This document shows, piece after piece, positions 51,628-60,018 of a stretch of 64,000 nucleotides of DNA; position 1 is the stretch's first letter, and every line of letters starts with the position of its first letter. The notes under the pieces were generated by a model that saw nothing but the letters and a program-made list of their open reading frames with translations, did no database searches and was not told the origin of the DNA. The DNA comes from Teretinema sp942493045 (lineage in GTDB: Bacteria; Spirochaetota; Spirochaetia; Treponematales; Treponemataceae). Location: positions 1,612,001-1,676,000 of the forward strand of contig OW818665.1 of the NCBI GenBank assembly GCA_942493045.1, in the 5' to 3' direction. The position numbers and the translations under genes were made by a program.

Positions 51628-51978
51628 TGGAGATGGCGGGAATCGAACCCGCGTCCTGAGGAGGGGGCCAGGGGCGTCTACAGGTGTAGCGATGCGAGGT
51701 GGTTGTCGGGACCCGGTGGCAGCACCGCAAGCGTCGGATCCGTACCCCGGTTAAAGTCCCAGCCGCCGTTCGGGTCCGGCGGAAAGCAAGCTCTGGTTGG
51801 CGTCAGAAGTTCGTACCGTTCAGAGCGGCACAGTACGGCTTCCGCGCTCTGCTACTTACGCAGCGAGAGCGAAACTGTCGTTAGATTCGGCAGTTATAAG
51901 TTTTTGCCTAATCAGGAGATAGGCACTCCACCTGCAGCCCAAGACCGCGGCCGCCCCAGTCGAAACCGGTGCACCCCC
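51628..51978 (-). ncRNA. ssrA: tmRNA (transfer-messenger RNA)
   Basis: 351 bases before CCA addition. It rescues stalled ribosomes, acting as tRNA-Ala and as mRNA. The 5' end GGGGGUGCACCGGUUUCGAC is the standard tmRNA start and pairs with the 3' end CAUCUCC plus discriminator A over 7 bp (two G-U). The T-arm GGUUCGAUUCCCGCC is present. The tag frame lies at 51856-51891 and reads AESNDSFALAA then UAA, ending in the LAA degron. CCA is not encoded. Pseudoknot regions lie on both sides of the tag. A terminator follows. Spurious open frames on the plus strand overlap it. Confidence 0.96.
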
Positions 51979-52109
51979 GGAACAATGCAAACAGTCTGCG
52001 CGCCTTTCGGCTACAGCCTGTCATCACCCTAAAAGTACGCTCTCTGAGCGCGGATGTCAAGTCAACGGGAAAAAAGACCGATAGTAATGATATCCAATGG
52101 GAGGGACGT

Positions 52110-52982
52110 ATGAAACTATCAACAAGAAATCTGTTATATATGACCATCGCGCTGTTCACCGCTCTGATTCCGGCCACGCTTTCAGCGCAAACCGAAATTC
52201 TGAAATCTGATGCCATCGCCTCCTTTTACGGCGATGATTACCACGGCCGACCGACCTCCAGCGGTGAAATCTTCAATATGAACGCTCTTACCGCCGCCCA
52301 TAAGACACTGCCCTTCGGCACCATGGTGGAAGTTACCAATCTGTCTAACGGACGCAAAGTAACGGTACGCATTAACGATCGCGGACCCTATATCGATGGA
52401 CGGGAAATCGATCTTTCCAAAGCCGCCGCTGAACAGCTGGACATGTTGAAAACCGGCACAGCCCGGGTTTCAATGCGCCTGGCCGGCAACGCTGCTTCTG
52501 CCGCCGCTGCCGCGACACTTGCGCCGTCCGCCAGTCAAACTGTCGCCTCTCAGGCTCCGGTCAAACAAGCCCCGGCGGTAAATCAAGCGGCGCAACCGAA
52601 GGCTAACGTGACGGCCAACGCCGCGGTTAGCCCCGGCGCTACTTCGACGGCCAACTCTATGACCGCCACGCCAATAACAGCGATCCCGTCGGCAACCGCG
52701 CCGGCCGTCTCTGTATCAGCGATTCCGCCGGCCCTTACCGCAACGGCTCAGATTACCGGCGTCAGCTGGAGAATTCAGCTGGGATCCTTTTCCCAGGAAG
52801 AAAACGCCACCCGCCTGGTTGTGCGCCTGCGCAACGAAGGCTTCAATCCGGCTTTCGAGAGGCACGAAAACATGGTACGCGTAGTGCTTTCCGGTATCCG
52901 GGACAGTGAATTACCTTCATTTAAAGAAAAGCTGCGCCTGGCCGGCTATACCGACATCCTGATCCGCCAGGAAAGCTGGTAG
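52110..52982 (+). CDS. rlpA: RlpA-like lytic transglycosylase with SPOR domain
   Basis: 290 residues. Signal peptide (LLYMTIALFTALIPATLSAQ), double-psi barrel RlpA domain with His64 (TAAHKTLPFG) and Asp90 (INDRGPYIDGREIDLS), then an Ala/Pro/Thr-rich spacer (~130-205) and a C-terminal SPOR domain (SWRIQLGSFSQEENA). RlpA cuts glycan strands lacking stem peptides; SPOR binds such strands at division sites. The ATG at 52110 has GGGAGGG 6 bases upstream; the longer frame reaches into the tmRNA region and is not real. No lipobox seen, so it is soluble periplasmic. Single gene. Confidence 0.92.
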   Translation: MKLSTRNLLYMTIALFTALIPATLSAQTEILKSDAIASFYGDDYHGRPTSSGEIFNMNALTAAHKTLPFGTMVEVTNLSNGRKVTVRINDRGPYIDGREIDLSKAAAEQLDMLKTGTARVSMRLAGNAASAAAAATLAPSASQTVASQAPVKQAPAVNQAAQPKANVTANAAVSPGATSTANSMTATPITAIPSATAPAVSVSAIPPALTATAQITGVSWRIQLGSFSQEENATRLVVRLRNEGFNPAFERHENMVRVVLSGIRDSELPSFKEKLRLAGYTDILIRQESW

Positions 52983-53072
52983 TTCAAACCCATATCAGGC
53001 CGTCTGAGAATCAGTCCAGGCGGCCGCTATCGCCTATTCATTTTTCTTCCTTTATGATAAACTTCGCCACAC

Positions 53073-54983
53073 ATGAGATTTACCGAATTTACCTTACACA
53101 GCGAGATCCAGAGCGGACTCGCCGACGCAGGCTACGAAACCTGCATGCCTGTCCAGGAACAGGTTCTGAAAAACGGCCTTGAAGGGGCCGACCTCTATGT
53201 CCAGTCCCAAACCGGAACCGGAAAAACCGCCGCTTACCTGATAACGATACTGCAGCGCCTGATGAGCGACCCTGCCTTGGCCGGCCGCAACGCCCTGGTC
53301 ATGGTGCCCACCCGCGAACTGGCTGTCCAGGTCGAAGAAGAGGCTAAAATCCTGTGCGCCCATACCCGTCTTAAAGCCGCCAGTTTTTACGGCGGAGTCG
53401 GCTACGGCCGCCAGCAGGAACAGCTCCAGCAAGGTGTCGATATCATCATCGGTACCCCCGGCCGGGTAATCGACCTGCAGCAATCCCGGACCATGGATCT
53501 CAGCAAAATCGCCTTTTTGGTCATCGACGAAGCTGACCGTATGTTCGATATGGGATTCTATCCCGATTTGCGCACCCTGCTCGGCTTTCTGCCGAAGTCC
53601 GGCGACCGCCAGACCATGCTGTTCAGCGCCACCCTTAACTCCTATGTTAAAAACCTGGCCTGGGAATACACCGTTGAAGCCCGGGAAGTCACCATCGAAA
53701 GCGACAACATCACCGTCGACGAAATCAATCAACAGCTTTTCCACGTACCCAGCAACGAGAAGATGAAGCTGCTGCTGGGCATATTCCGCAAAGAAGTGCC
53801 GGAAAGCATGATCGTATTCTGCAATACCAAGCGAATGAGCGAAATCGTTTCCAAACGGCTGAAGATCAACGGCATTGAATCGGAGTTTATTATCGGTGAC
53901 CTGCCGCAGTCCAAACGACTGCAGGTCATTGAGTCCTTCAAATCCGGTTCGCTGCGCTGCCTGGTCGCTACCGACGTAGCCGCTCGCGGCATTGACGTCA
54001 ACGACCTGGCCATGGTTATCAATTATGATCTGCCCAACGAAGCCGAAAACTACGTACACCGCATCGGCCGTACCGCCCGCGCCGGAAAAACCGGTAAGGC
54101 CTACTCCTTCTGCTCCGAGCAGGATGTCTACAACCTCCCGGCCATCGAAAAATACATCGAGAAGAAAATTCCGATTACTTCCGCCACCGATGATCTATTT
54201 ATCGAGGACAAGAGCGCCCACGTCTATATCCGCACCGACCGCTATGATAACGACTACGACGACGCCGGACGCGGCAGAGGCCGCGACAGCCGATCTTCAG
54301 GCGGCGGAAGAGGCGGAGATCGCGGTCCGAGACGCGACGACCGCGGCCCGAGGCGTGACGATAGAGGTCCGCGCCGCGATGACCGCCCTGCCGGTGACCG
54401 CCCGGCCCGTCAGGAAGGCAGCGCACACGCAACCGCGCCCCACGGTCCTGCTCCCCGCAGAGACGACCGCCACCAGGGACCGCGTACAGCGCCCCGCGAC
54501 CAGCGCGCGGGCGGCGAAGCCGTTCGGGATGAGGGACGCGAAGAGCGCGAGTTAGCCAAACTCAGTTTTGAGGAGCGCATGGCTTACTATAAAAACAAGT
54601 ACGGCACCGAAGGCAAACCAACCGGTCAAACCAGACCGGCAGGCGCGCACCCGGCCGCCAATTCCTCTCCCCGACCGCCCCGCGAAGGCGGACGAAACGG
54701 CCAGAGCGGCCGCCCTCAGGGAGAACACCGTGGAAACCGTAACGGCGATCAGCGCCGCGACGAAGGTACCCAGCGCTCCAAGGACAGCCGCGGCCAGCAG
54801 CCAGCCGGTAACCGGCCGCCCGCAACTAATGGGACTCCGTCCACTCAGCGACCGACCCAGGGAAAGCGGAACGTGCCAAACCAGGGCAAACCCGTGGCCG
54901 CGGCCGCGCCCGCTTCTGCAAAACCCGCGGCAAAAGCCGGCGGTTTCGGCGGTCTGATCAAAAAACTGTTCGGCAAAAAATAG
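53073..54983 (+). CDS. DEAD-box RNA helicase with long RGG-like disordered tail
   Basis: 636 residues. Residues 1-370 are the two-domain helicase: Q motif (MPVQEQVL), motif I SQTGTGKT, Ia PTRELA, II VIDEADRMFDMGF (DEAD), III SAT, IV-VI region with ATDVAARGIDV and HRIGRTARAG. From ~385 the chain is disordered and rich in Arg, Gly, Asp: RGRGRDSRSSGGGRGG, then three RGPRRDD units, then basic/Pro stretches and a short amphipathic end GGFGGLIKKLFGKK. Such tails bind RNA and can drive condensates. Probable roles are ribosome assembly or mRNA decay. Start ATG has no good Shine-Dalgarno. Confidence 0.93.
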   Translation: MRFTEFTLHSEIQSGLADAGYETCMPVQEQVLKNGLEGADLYVQSQTGTGKTAAYLITILQRLMSDPALAGRNALVMVPTRELAVQVEEEAKILCAHTRLKAASFYGGVGYGRQQEQLQQGVDIIIGTPGRVIDLQQSRTMDLSKIAFLVIDEADRMFDMGFYPDLRTLLGFLPKSGDRQTMLFSATLNSYVKNLAWEYTVEAREVTIESDNITVDEINQQLFHVPSNEKMKLLLGIFRKEVPESMIVFCNTKRMSEIVSKRLKINGIESEFIIGDLPQSKRLQVIESFKSGSLRCLVATDVAARGIDVNDLAMVINYDLPNEAENYVHRIGRTARAGKTGKAYSFCSEQDVYNLPAIEKYIEKKIPITSATDDLFIEDKSAHVYIRTDRYDNDYDDAGRGRGRDSRSSGGGRGGDRGPRRDDRGPRRDDRGPRRDDRPAGDRPARQEGSAHATAPHGPAPRRDDRHQGPRTAPRDQRAGGEAVRDEGREERELAKLSFEERMAYYKNKYGTEGKPTGQTRPAGAHPAANSSPRPPREGGRNGQSGRPQGEHRGNRNGDQRRDEGTQRSKDSRGQQPAGNRPPATNGTPSTQRPTQGKRNVPNQGKPVAAAAPASAKPAAKAGGFGGLIKKLFGKK

Positions 54984-55058
54984 AGCCTTCAGTACAATCG
55001 TATGCGAGCGCCCGTTGACTGAACAGTTCAACAGGCTTTTTATTTTCGGGAGAAAACC

Positions 55059-55940
55059 TTGCTTAAGGTCATAAATTCAAAACTGCGCGCACTGATGTTC
55101 ATACACTTGTCCAATGTGCTGTTCGCGGCGACCGCGATCTGCATCAGCGCGCTGAGCGGCAAAGTCGACGGCTATTTTACTTCTTTTGCGCGTTTCCTGG
55201 TCGGCGCTCTATTGGGCTTCGGGCAATTAGCCGCCTCACGCACCCCTTTCAAAATCGTACGAATAAAGCCATGGCTTGGACGCGGTATATTCGGCGCCAT
55301 GGCAATGACCCTGTATTATCTGTCAATCGAACTCGGGACACCGGGACGGGCCAGCCTGTTTAACAACAGTTTCCCGATATTTGTCGCCCTGATCGCCATT
55401 GTCATTCTGCGCGATCCCGTTAAGCGCATCACCATAGCCGGGATACTGATATCCTTTGCCGGCGTATTAGTGGTGCTCTGGGAAGGCCATGCCACCGGCG
55501 GTACCACAGCGCTCGTAGCCGACCTGGCCGGTCTGTCCAGCGGTATCCTGGCCGGTATATCCTATCACTTCAACAAACGCGCCTCCTTAACCGAAAACCC
55601 GATTGTAATCTACCTTGGAGTTTGCTTTATCGGGATGATGCTAAACGCCTTCGCGATGCCCCAAGCCGCGAAACTGGACTGGTCATCCGTAATGCTGCTG
55701 CTGCTGGCCGGCCTGGGCGCTTACGCCGCTCAGATATCCATCACGGTCGGGCTGCGCGACATCGATACCACCATCGGCAGTATCCACACCTTCCTGAAAA
55801 TACCGCTCACTGTTGTTGCCGGCGCGGTTTTCTTATCACAGGGTATCTCGATGCGCTTTTTTATTGGAACGGCACTGCTGCTGGCCGGTCTCATGCTGGG
55901 AGAGATTGTAGGGGTACTGAAAGGTAATCGGGGAAACTGA
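55059..55940 (+). CDS. EamA/DMT-family transporter
   Basis: 293 residues, ten membrane helices in two EamA repeats (LSNVLFAATAICISALSG ... FARFLVGALLGFG; LVADLAGLSSGILAGISYHFNKRA ... LKIPLTVVAGAVFLSQG). Drug/metabolite superfamily exporters and importers; substrate unknown. Start is TTG at 55059 with GGGAG 7 bases upstream; an ATG 12 codons later is the alternative. Followed by ~420 bases without a gene, which holds a repeat array and two hairpins. Confidence 0.88.
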   Translation: MLKVINSKLRALMFIHLSNVLFAATAICISALSGKVDGYFTSFARFLVGALLGFGQLAASRTPFKIVRIKPWLGRGIFGAMAMTLYYLSIELGTPGRASLFNNSFPIFVALIAIVILRDPVKRITIAGILISFAGVLVVLWEGHATGGTTALVADLAGLSSGILAGISYHFNKRASLTENPIVIYLGVCFIGMMLNAFAMPQAAKLDWSSVMLLLLAGLGAYAAQISITVGLRDIDTTIGSIHTFLKIPLTVVAGAVFLSQGISMRFFIGTALLLAGLMLGEIVGVLKGNRGN

Positions 55941-55983
55941 GATCAGATAAACCGATGTAGCAGTTCAGCTGTCAATAATAACC

Positions 55984-56268
55984 TCAAGGACGCCCCCCCA
56001 AACCCACCCGACGAAACGCGTACCTCGGTGTAATCCGGGCGCCAAGGACGGCGCCCCCCCACCCACCCGACGAAACGCGCTCCCGCGCGCCCTCATCACC
56101 CAGTAATCCGGGCGCCAAGGACGGCGCCCCCACCCCACCCGACGAAACGCGTACCTCGGTGTAATCCGGGCGCCAAGGACGGCGCCCCAAACCCACCCGA
56201 CGAAACGCGTACCTCGGTGTAATCCGGGCGCCAAGGACGGCGCCCCAAACCCACCCGAAGAAACGCGC
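55984..56268. repeat. Tandem repeat array, 58-bp unit, five copies
   Basis: Copies begin at 55984, 56043, 56116, 56174 and 56232. The last two intervals are 58 bases and near-identical; one copy is 73 long, with CTCCCGCGCGCCCTCATCAC-type text replacing the usual TACCTCGGTGT. Each full unit holds GGGCGCCAAGGACGGCGCCC, a 7-bp hairpin. No spacers, so not CRISPR. A minus-strand open frame runs through it only because the unit repeats. Confidence 0.85.
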
Positions 56269-56319
56269 ATAGCGCGTTTCTTCGATGGTTCAGTTTTTCC
56301 AGGATGGAAAAACTGAACC
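56257..56319. repeat. Two adjacent long hairpins
   Basis: First: GAAGAAACGCGC / GCGCGTTTCTTC, 12 bp with 3-base loop (56257-56283). Second: GGTTCAGTTTTTCC / GGAAAAACTGAACC, 14 bp with 5-base loop (56287-56319). They sit before the ABC-F gene; neither has a T run, so they look like structural or terminator-like elements closing the repeat array. Confidence 0.75.
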
Positions 56320-56358
56320 TATATTGCCGGAATCCCCCATTTCGTATATCCTTACCCC

Positions 56359-57996
56359 ATGATTACAGTAAGCGACGTCAGTCTCACTTTCAGCGACAAA
56401 CCCCTTTTCAAGGATGTCAGCCTCAAATTTACGCCGGGCAACTGCTACGGCATTATCGGCGCCAACGGTGCCGGCAAGTCCACTTTTTTGAAAATACTGT
56501 CCGGCGAACTCGAACACGACCGTGGCGATATTATCGTTCCGGCCGGCCAACGCATGGCCGTCCTGAAGCAGGATCACTTTGCCTTTGACCAGTATTCTGT
56601 CAAAGACACCGTCATGATGGGCTATCCGAAACTTTTCGAAACCCTGAAAGCCCGCGAAACCATTTACGAAAAAGCCGACTTCACCGAAGCCGACGGTCTG
56701 CGGGCCTCGGAACTGGAAGCCGAATTTGCCGAACTGGGCGGCTGGGAAGCCGACAATGAGATCGAGAAAATGCTCTCCGGCCTCGGCCTCGAAGAAAATT
56801 TCCACGACCGGCAGATGGCCGAACTCGACGAAAGCCAGAAGGTGCGGGTACTGTTGGCCCAGGCGATCTTCGGCTCGCCGGACATCCTGCTGCTCGACGA
56901 ACCGACCAACGGTCTGGATCTGGAGTCCATCAACTGGCTCGAAGAATATCTGATCGAATTTCCCAACACCGTCATCGTCGTCTCCCATGACCGCCACTTC
57001 CTGAACGCCGTCTGTACGCATATCTGCGATATCGACTTCGGTAAAATCCGCATGTACTCCGGCAACTACGACTTCTGGTACCAGATGAGCCAGATCATGC
57101 AGCGTCAGGCCCGCGACCAGCAGAAAAAGCGCGAGGACAAGATGAAGGACCTGCGCGAGTTCATTCTGCGCTTCTCGGCCAACGCCTCCAAAAGCAAGCA
57201 GGCTACCAGCCGCAAGCGCGTCTACGACAAACTGGCCCTGGAAGGTATCGAAGTCACTACCCGCAAATTCCCCTATGTCAATTTCAAAAGCGACCGCGAG
57301 ATCGGCAACAATGTAGTGCGTACCGAAAAACTGAACTGTAATGTTGAGGGTATCCAGCTGCTCAAGGACTTTGACCTGATGGTCAACCGCGGCGACAAAA
57401 TTGCCTTTGTCGGCATTGAGCACAATTCCAAAAGCGCCCTGTTCGATATTCTCTCCGGCGAACGCGCAGCCGACTCCGGGGACATCTACTGGGGTCAAAC
57501 AGCAAAATTCACGTATCTGCCGAAAGATACAACCAGTTTTTTCCAGGTAGACTGCAACATCACCGACTGGCTGCGCCAATATTCACCCGAACAGGACGAC
57601 GGCTATGTCCGCGGTTTCCTCGGACGGATGCTCTTTTCCGGCGACGATTCACTGAAGCCGGTTAAGGTCCTTTCCGGAGGCGAAAAAGTACGCTGCATGC
57701 TCTCCAAACTAATGCTTTCCGGCGCCAACGTGCTGATCATGGACGAACCGACCAACCATCTGGACCTCGAGGCCATTACCAGCCTCAACGAGGCCCTGAC
57801 CGAATTCGGCGGCGTAGTGCTGTTCAACACCCATGACCATGAGTTCATCAACTCCGTAGCCAATCGCATCATCGAAATTACCCCCAACGGCGTAATCGAC
57901 CGCATGATGCCCTTCGACGACTACGTCCAGGACGAACAGGTCAAAGCCCTGCGCAACGAGCTGTACAAGGGCGCGTTGAAGAAGTTTGATATATAG
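56359..57996 (+). CDS. ABC-F ATPase (YkpA/YbiT-like) with altered motifs
   Basis: 545 residues, two ABC domains without membrane parts; ABC-F proteins act on the ribosome. Domain 1: Walker A GANGAGKST, Walker B DILLLDEPTNGLD, but the signature is LDESQK instead of LSGGQ. The linker with RFSANASKSKQATSRKR is typical of the YkpA/YbiT group. Domain 2: Walker A reads GIEHNSKSA, missing the usual glycines; signature LSGGEKVR and Walker B VLIMDEPTNHLD are normal. So one composite ATP site may be weak; a degenerate second Walker A also occurs in YkpA relatives. Possible roles: translation control or antibiotic protection. Confidence 0.9.
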   Translation: MITVSDVSLTFSDKPLFKDVSLKFTPGNCYGIIGANGAGKSTFLKILSGELEHDRGDIIVPAGQRMAVLKQDHFAFDQYSVKDTVMMGYPKLFETLKARETIYEKADFTEADGLRASELEAEFAELGGWEADNEIEKMLSGLGLEENFHDRQMAELDESQKVRVLLAQAIFGSPDILLLDEPTNGLDLESINWLEEYLIEFPNTVIVVSHDRHFLNAVCTHICDIDFGKIRMYSGNYDFWYQMSQIMQRQARDQQKKREDKMKDLREFILRFSANASKSKQATSRKRVYDKLALEGIEVTTRKFPYVNFKSDREIGNNVVRTEKLNCNVEGIQLLKDFDLMVNRGDKIAFVGIEHNSKSALFDILSGERAADSGDIYWGQTAKFTYLPKDTTSFFQVDCNITDWLRQYSPEQDDGYVRGFLGRMLFSGDDSLKPVKVLSGGEKVRCMLSKLMLSGANVLIMDEPTNHLDLEAITSLNEALTEFGGVVLFNTHDHEFINSVANRIIEITPNGVIDRMMPFDDYVQDEQVKALRNELYKGALKKFDI

Positions 57997-58056
57997 AAAG
58001 ATCTAGAAGGAATTACAAGATAAACCCACAATATTAATTATATTTTTGACAGTTTA

Positions 58057-58085
58057 TTGAAAATTACAAAATAGGCCTGTATAGT
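58057..58085 (+). promoter_or_regulatory. Promoter of the metallopeptidase gene
   Basis: TTGAAA (58057-58062), 17-base spacer, TATAGT (58080-58085). An alternative -35 TTGACA at 58046 is less well placed. The -10 lies inside the palindrome described separately. Confidence 0.6.
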
Positions 58086-58116
58086 GTATAGATATATATA
58101 CCTACACACTATACAG
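58077..58116 (+). promoter_or_regulatory. Candidate operator: 11-bp inverted repeat over the -10 box
   Basis: CTGTATAGTGT (58077-58087) and ACACTATACAG (58106-58116), perfect arms, 18-base AT-rich centre. The left arm covers the -10 box; the right arm touches the AGGAG of the next gene. Binding of a dimer would block transcription. No matching regulator gene is near. Confidence 0.65.
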
Positions 58117-58125
58117 GAGTGCAAT

Positions 58126-60018
58126 GTGAAGAAATATCTTATTTTGATACTTTCCGCGGCAGTAATCATAGGACTTTCAGGATGTCCTTCAGCTACCAGT
58201 CCCGGAAGTCCACCACCGCCGGTCACATATTCAATAACTTACGACTCCAATAGCGCTGACAGTGGCTCCGTGCCTGCAGCCACAGTTAGTAACGCCAACC
58301 AGCAGGCTCTGATAGCCGGAAATAGCGGCGCACTGGAAAAGGAAGGTTTCTGGTTCAGCGGCTGGTCTACAACAACGGATCTGAGCGGATCAGACTATAC
58401 ACCCCGAACACCGATACTATTAACGCAAAACATTACTCTGTATGCCCGGTGGATACCAGATAGCACCACTCCGATTCAAATTACCTATTCAAATTTGGAA
58501 GCAACTACAGGAGATATTCCTGTAGACTCAAACTTGTATACAAGCGGTCAAAAAGCTGTAATCTATGGAACAGGCACGCTCGCCCGCAGTGGATATGGTC
58601 TCTTTTCTTGGAAAACTGCCGGCGGGACTGATTATCGTCCCGGCAGCACGATGACAGTAACCAACAGCGTCACACTCACCGCAGATTGGAGAGCAGCCCG
58701 GACCTTCAAAGCCCAAAATCTAACCAATGGAAGCTGGTATGATATTCCGTCACTGCTTTTAGCTGAAGGAACCAGGAGTCTGGTTTACATGGAAACGGCC
58801 GCATCTGTATCGCTTGCTACAGCTCAAGCGATAGCCACTGAGTTTGACAACGATATCTACGCTCAGATTGAAACCAATTTTGGAACGCCTGCAGATGTAG
58901 ACACTAATGGCAAGATTATCATCTTTCTCCTGGATATTCAGGACGGGTATAACGGTACTGGCGGTTATGTTGCCGGCTATTTCGACCCGACTCATCTTTT
59001 TTCAAAAACCACATATTCCGTGTCAAATGAAGCTGAAATGCTTTTTATTGATATATCGCCGGCAGAACCTGGAACCAGCGCGTGCTATGAAACTATCGCG
59101 CATGAGTTCCAGCATTTGATCAACTTTTCAAACACAGCCCTACCCATAGGCGGCAGCGAACAAGATCTTTGGATAAACGAAGGACTTTCCTCCGGAGCTG
59201 AATATGTCTACAGCGGAGCAGTCAGCGAGAGCCGGATAGAGTGGTATAATGCCGATCCGGTTGGAACAATTGCGGTGGGCAACAACTTCTTTGTTTGGAA
59301 CGGTTACTGGGAAGAGGATTATCCTGCTTCAGTACTTGATAACTATGCCACAGTCTCCCTGTTCTTCCAGTGGCTGCGTCTGCATGCCAGCAATGGAACC
59401 GGCATTTACAAAGAAATCCTGACCTCCAGCGACCGCGATTACCAGGCCGTCACCTCGGCCGCCGCAGCCCGAATTGACAGTAGCTTCAGCAGCTGGGAGA
59501 CCCTCCTTAAAACCTGGAACCTGGCAAACCTGATTTGCGAAACCACCGGTTATTACGGATACCTCAATGCTATCAATGTATCAACACCGGTTTTTATACC
59601 AAATGCAAATAATGCAAGATGGTATTTCTCACCCGGTGAATCCATAGTGTCACTCGCTCCAGTTAGCGGTTATACGCCGACTACCGGAAGCGGCGCCAGC
59701 ATCCGTTATTTGGGTGTCACACCCGCCACCAGCACACTCGACACTACCGCACCGTATACCGCATTAAATGTACTGACATTTAATGCGAACTCCGACAATG
59801 AAAGTGCCGACCAAACCGGTTATATCGCGCTAGGAAACATTTCATATCTTACACAGCTGAGTTCGAGAAATGTGGCGGTCAATCCATTACCAACTTCTTG
59901 GAAAATCGATGTTCAGATAGCGCCAGGCGGCGGGGTAAACCCGGCGACCCGGGACCTGCTGAACAGTGCCCGAACCGCGTTTAAGCCGTTGACCTCGGTT
60001 AAAAAGGCCGCAAAATGA
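58126..60018 (+). CDS. M30-like metallopeptidase lipoprotein with InlB B-type repeats
   Basis: 630 residues, GTG start with AGGAG 6 bases upstream. Signal peptide with lipobox IGLSGC, so lipid-anchored. Two InlB B-like repeats (ITYDSNSADSGSVPAA ... LYARW; ITYSNLEATTGDIPVD ... LTADW) precede the protease. The active site is HEFQH (His326, Glu327, His330) with third ligand Glu352 in WINEGL, the order of hyicolysin-type M30 peptidases. The C-terminal region is beta-rich. Base composition is visibly more AT-rich than the neighbours for the first ~1.2 kb, so it may have been acquired. It overlaps the next gene by 4 bases. Role may be digestion of host or food proteins outside the cell. Confidence 0.82.
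   Translation: MKKYLILILSAAVIIGLSGCPSATSPGSPPPPVTYSITYDSNSADSGSVPAATVSNANQQALIAGNSGALEKEGFWFSGWSTTTDLSGSDYTPRTPILLTQNITLYARWIPDSTTPIQITYSNLEATTGDIPVDSNLYTSGQKAVIYGTGTLARSGYGLFSWKTAGGTDYRPGSTMTVTNSVTLTADWRAARTFKAQNLTNGSWYDIPSLLLAEGTRSLVYMETAASVSLATAQAIATEFDNDIYAQIETNFGTPADVDTNGKIIIFLLDIQDGYNGTGGYVAGYFDPTHLFSKTTYSVSNEAEMLFIDISPAEPGTSACYETIAHEFQHLINFSNTALPIGGSEQDLWINEGLSSGAEYVYSGAVSESRIEWYNADPVGTIAVGNNFFVWNGYWEEDYPASVLDNYATVSLFFQWLRLHASNGTGIYKEILTSSDRDYQAVTSAAAARIDSSFSSWETLLKTWNLANLICETTGYYGYLNAINVSTPVFIPNANNARWYFSPGESIVSLAPVSGYTPTTGSGASIRYLGVTPATSTLDTTAPYTALNVLTFNANSDNESADQTGYIALGNISYLTQLSSRNVAVNPLPTSWKIDVQIAPGGGVNPATRDLLNSARTAFKPLTSVKKAAK

Noticed and set aside
51265..52032. Open frame of 255 codons on the plus strand through the tmRNA region
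   Set aside because: It translates the antisense of tmRNA, the repeated terminators and elements A/B. No family signature; a spurious frame of the kind often seen at tRNA or tmRNA 3' ends.
55984..56268. CRISPR array
   Set aside because: The unit repeats end to end without unique spacers, and no cas genes were seen.
55965..56270. Minus-strand frame of 101 codons with repeated SSGG/APSLAPG text
   Set aside because: It is the translation of the 58-bp tandem repeat. No start signal and no independent support.
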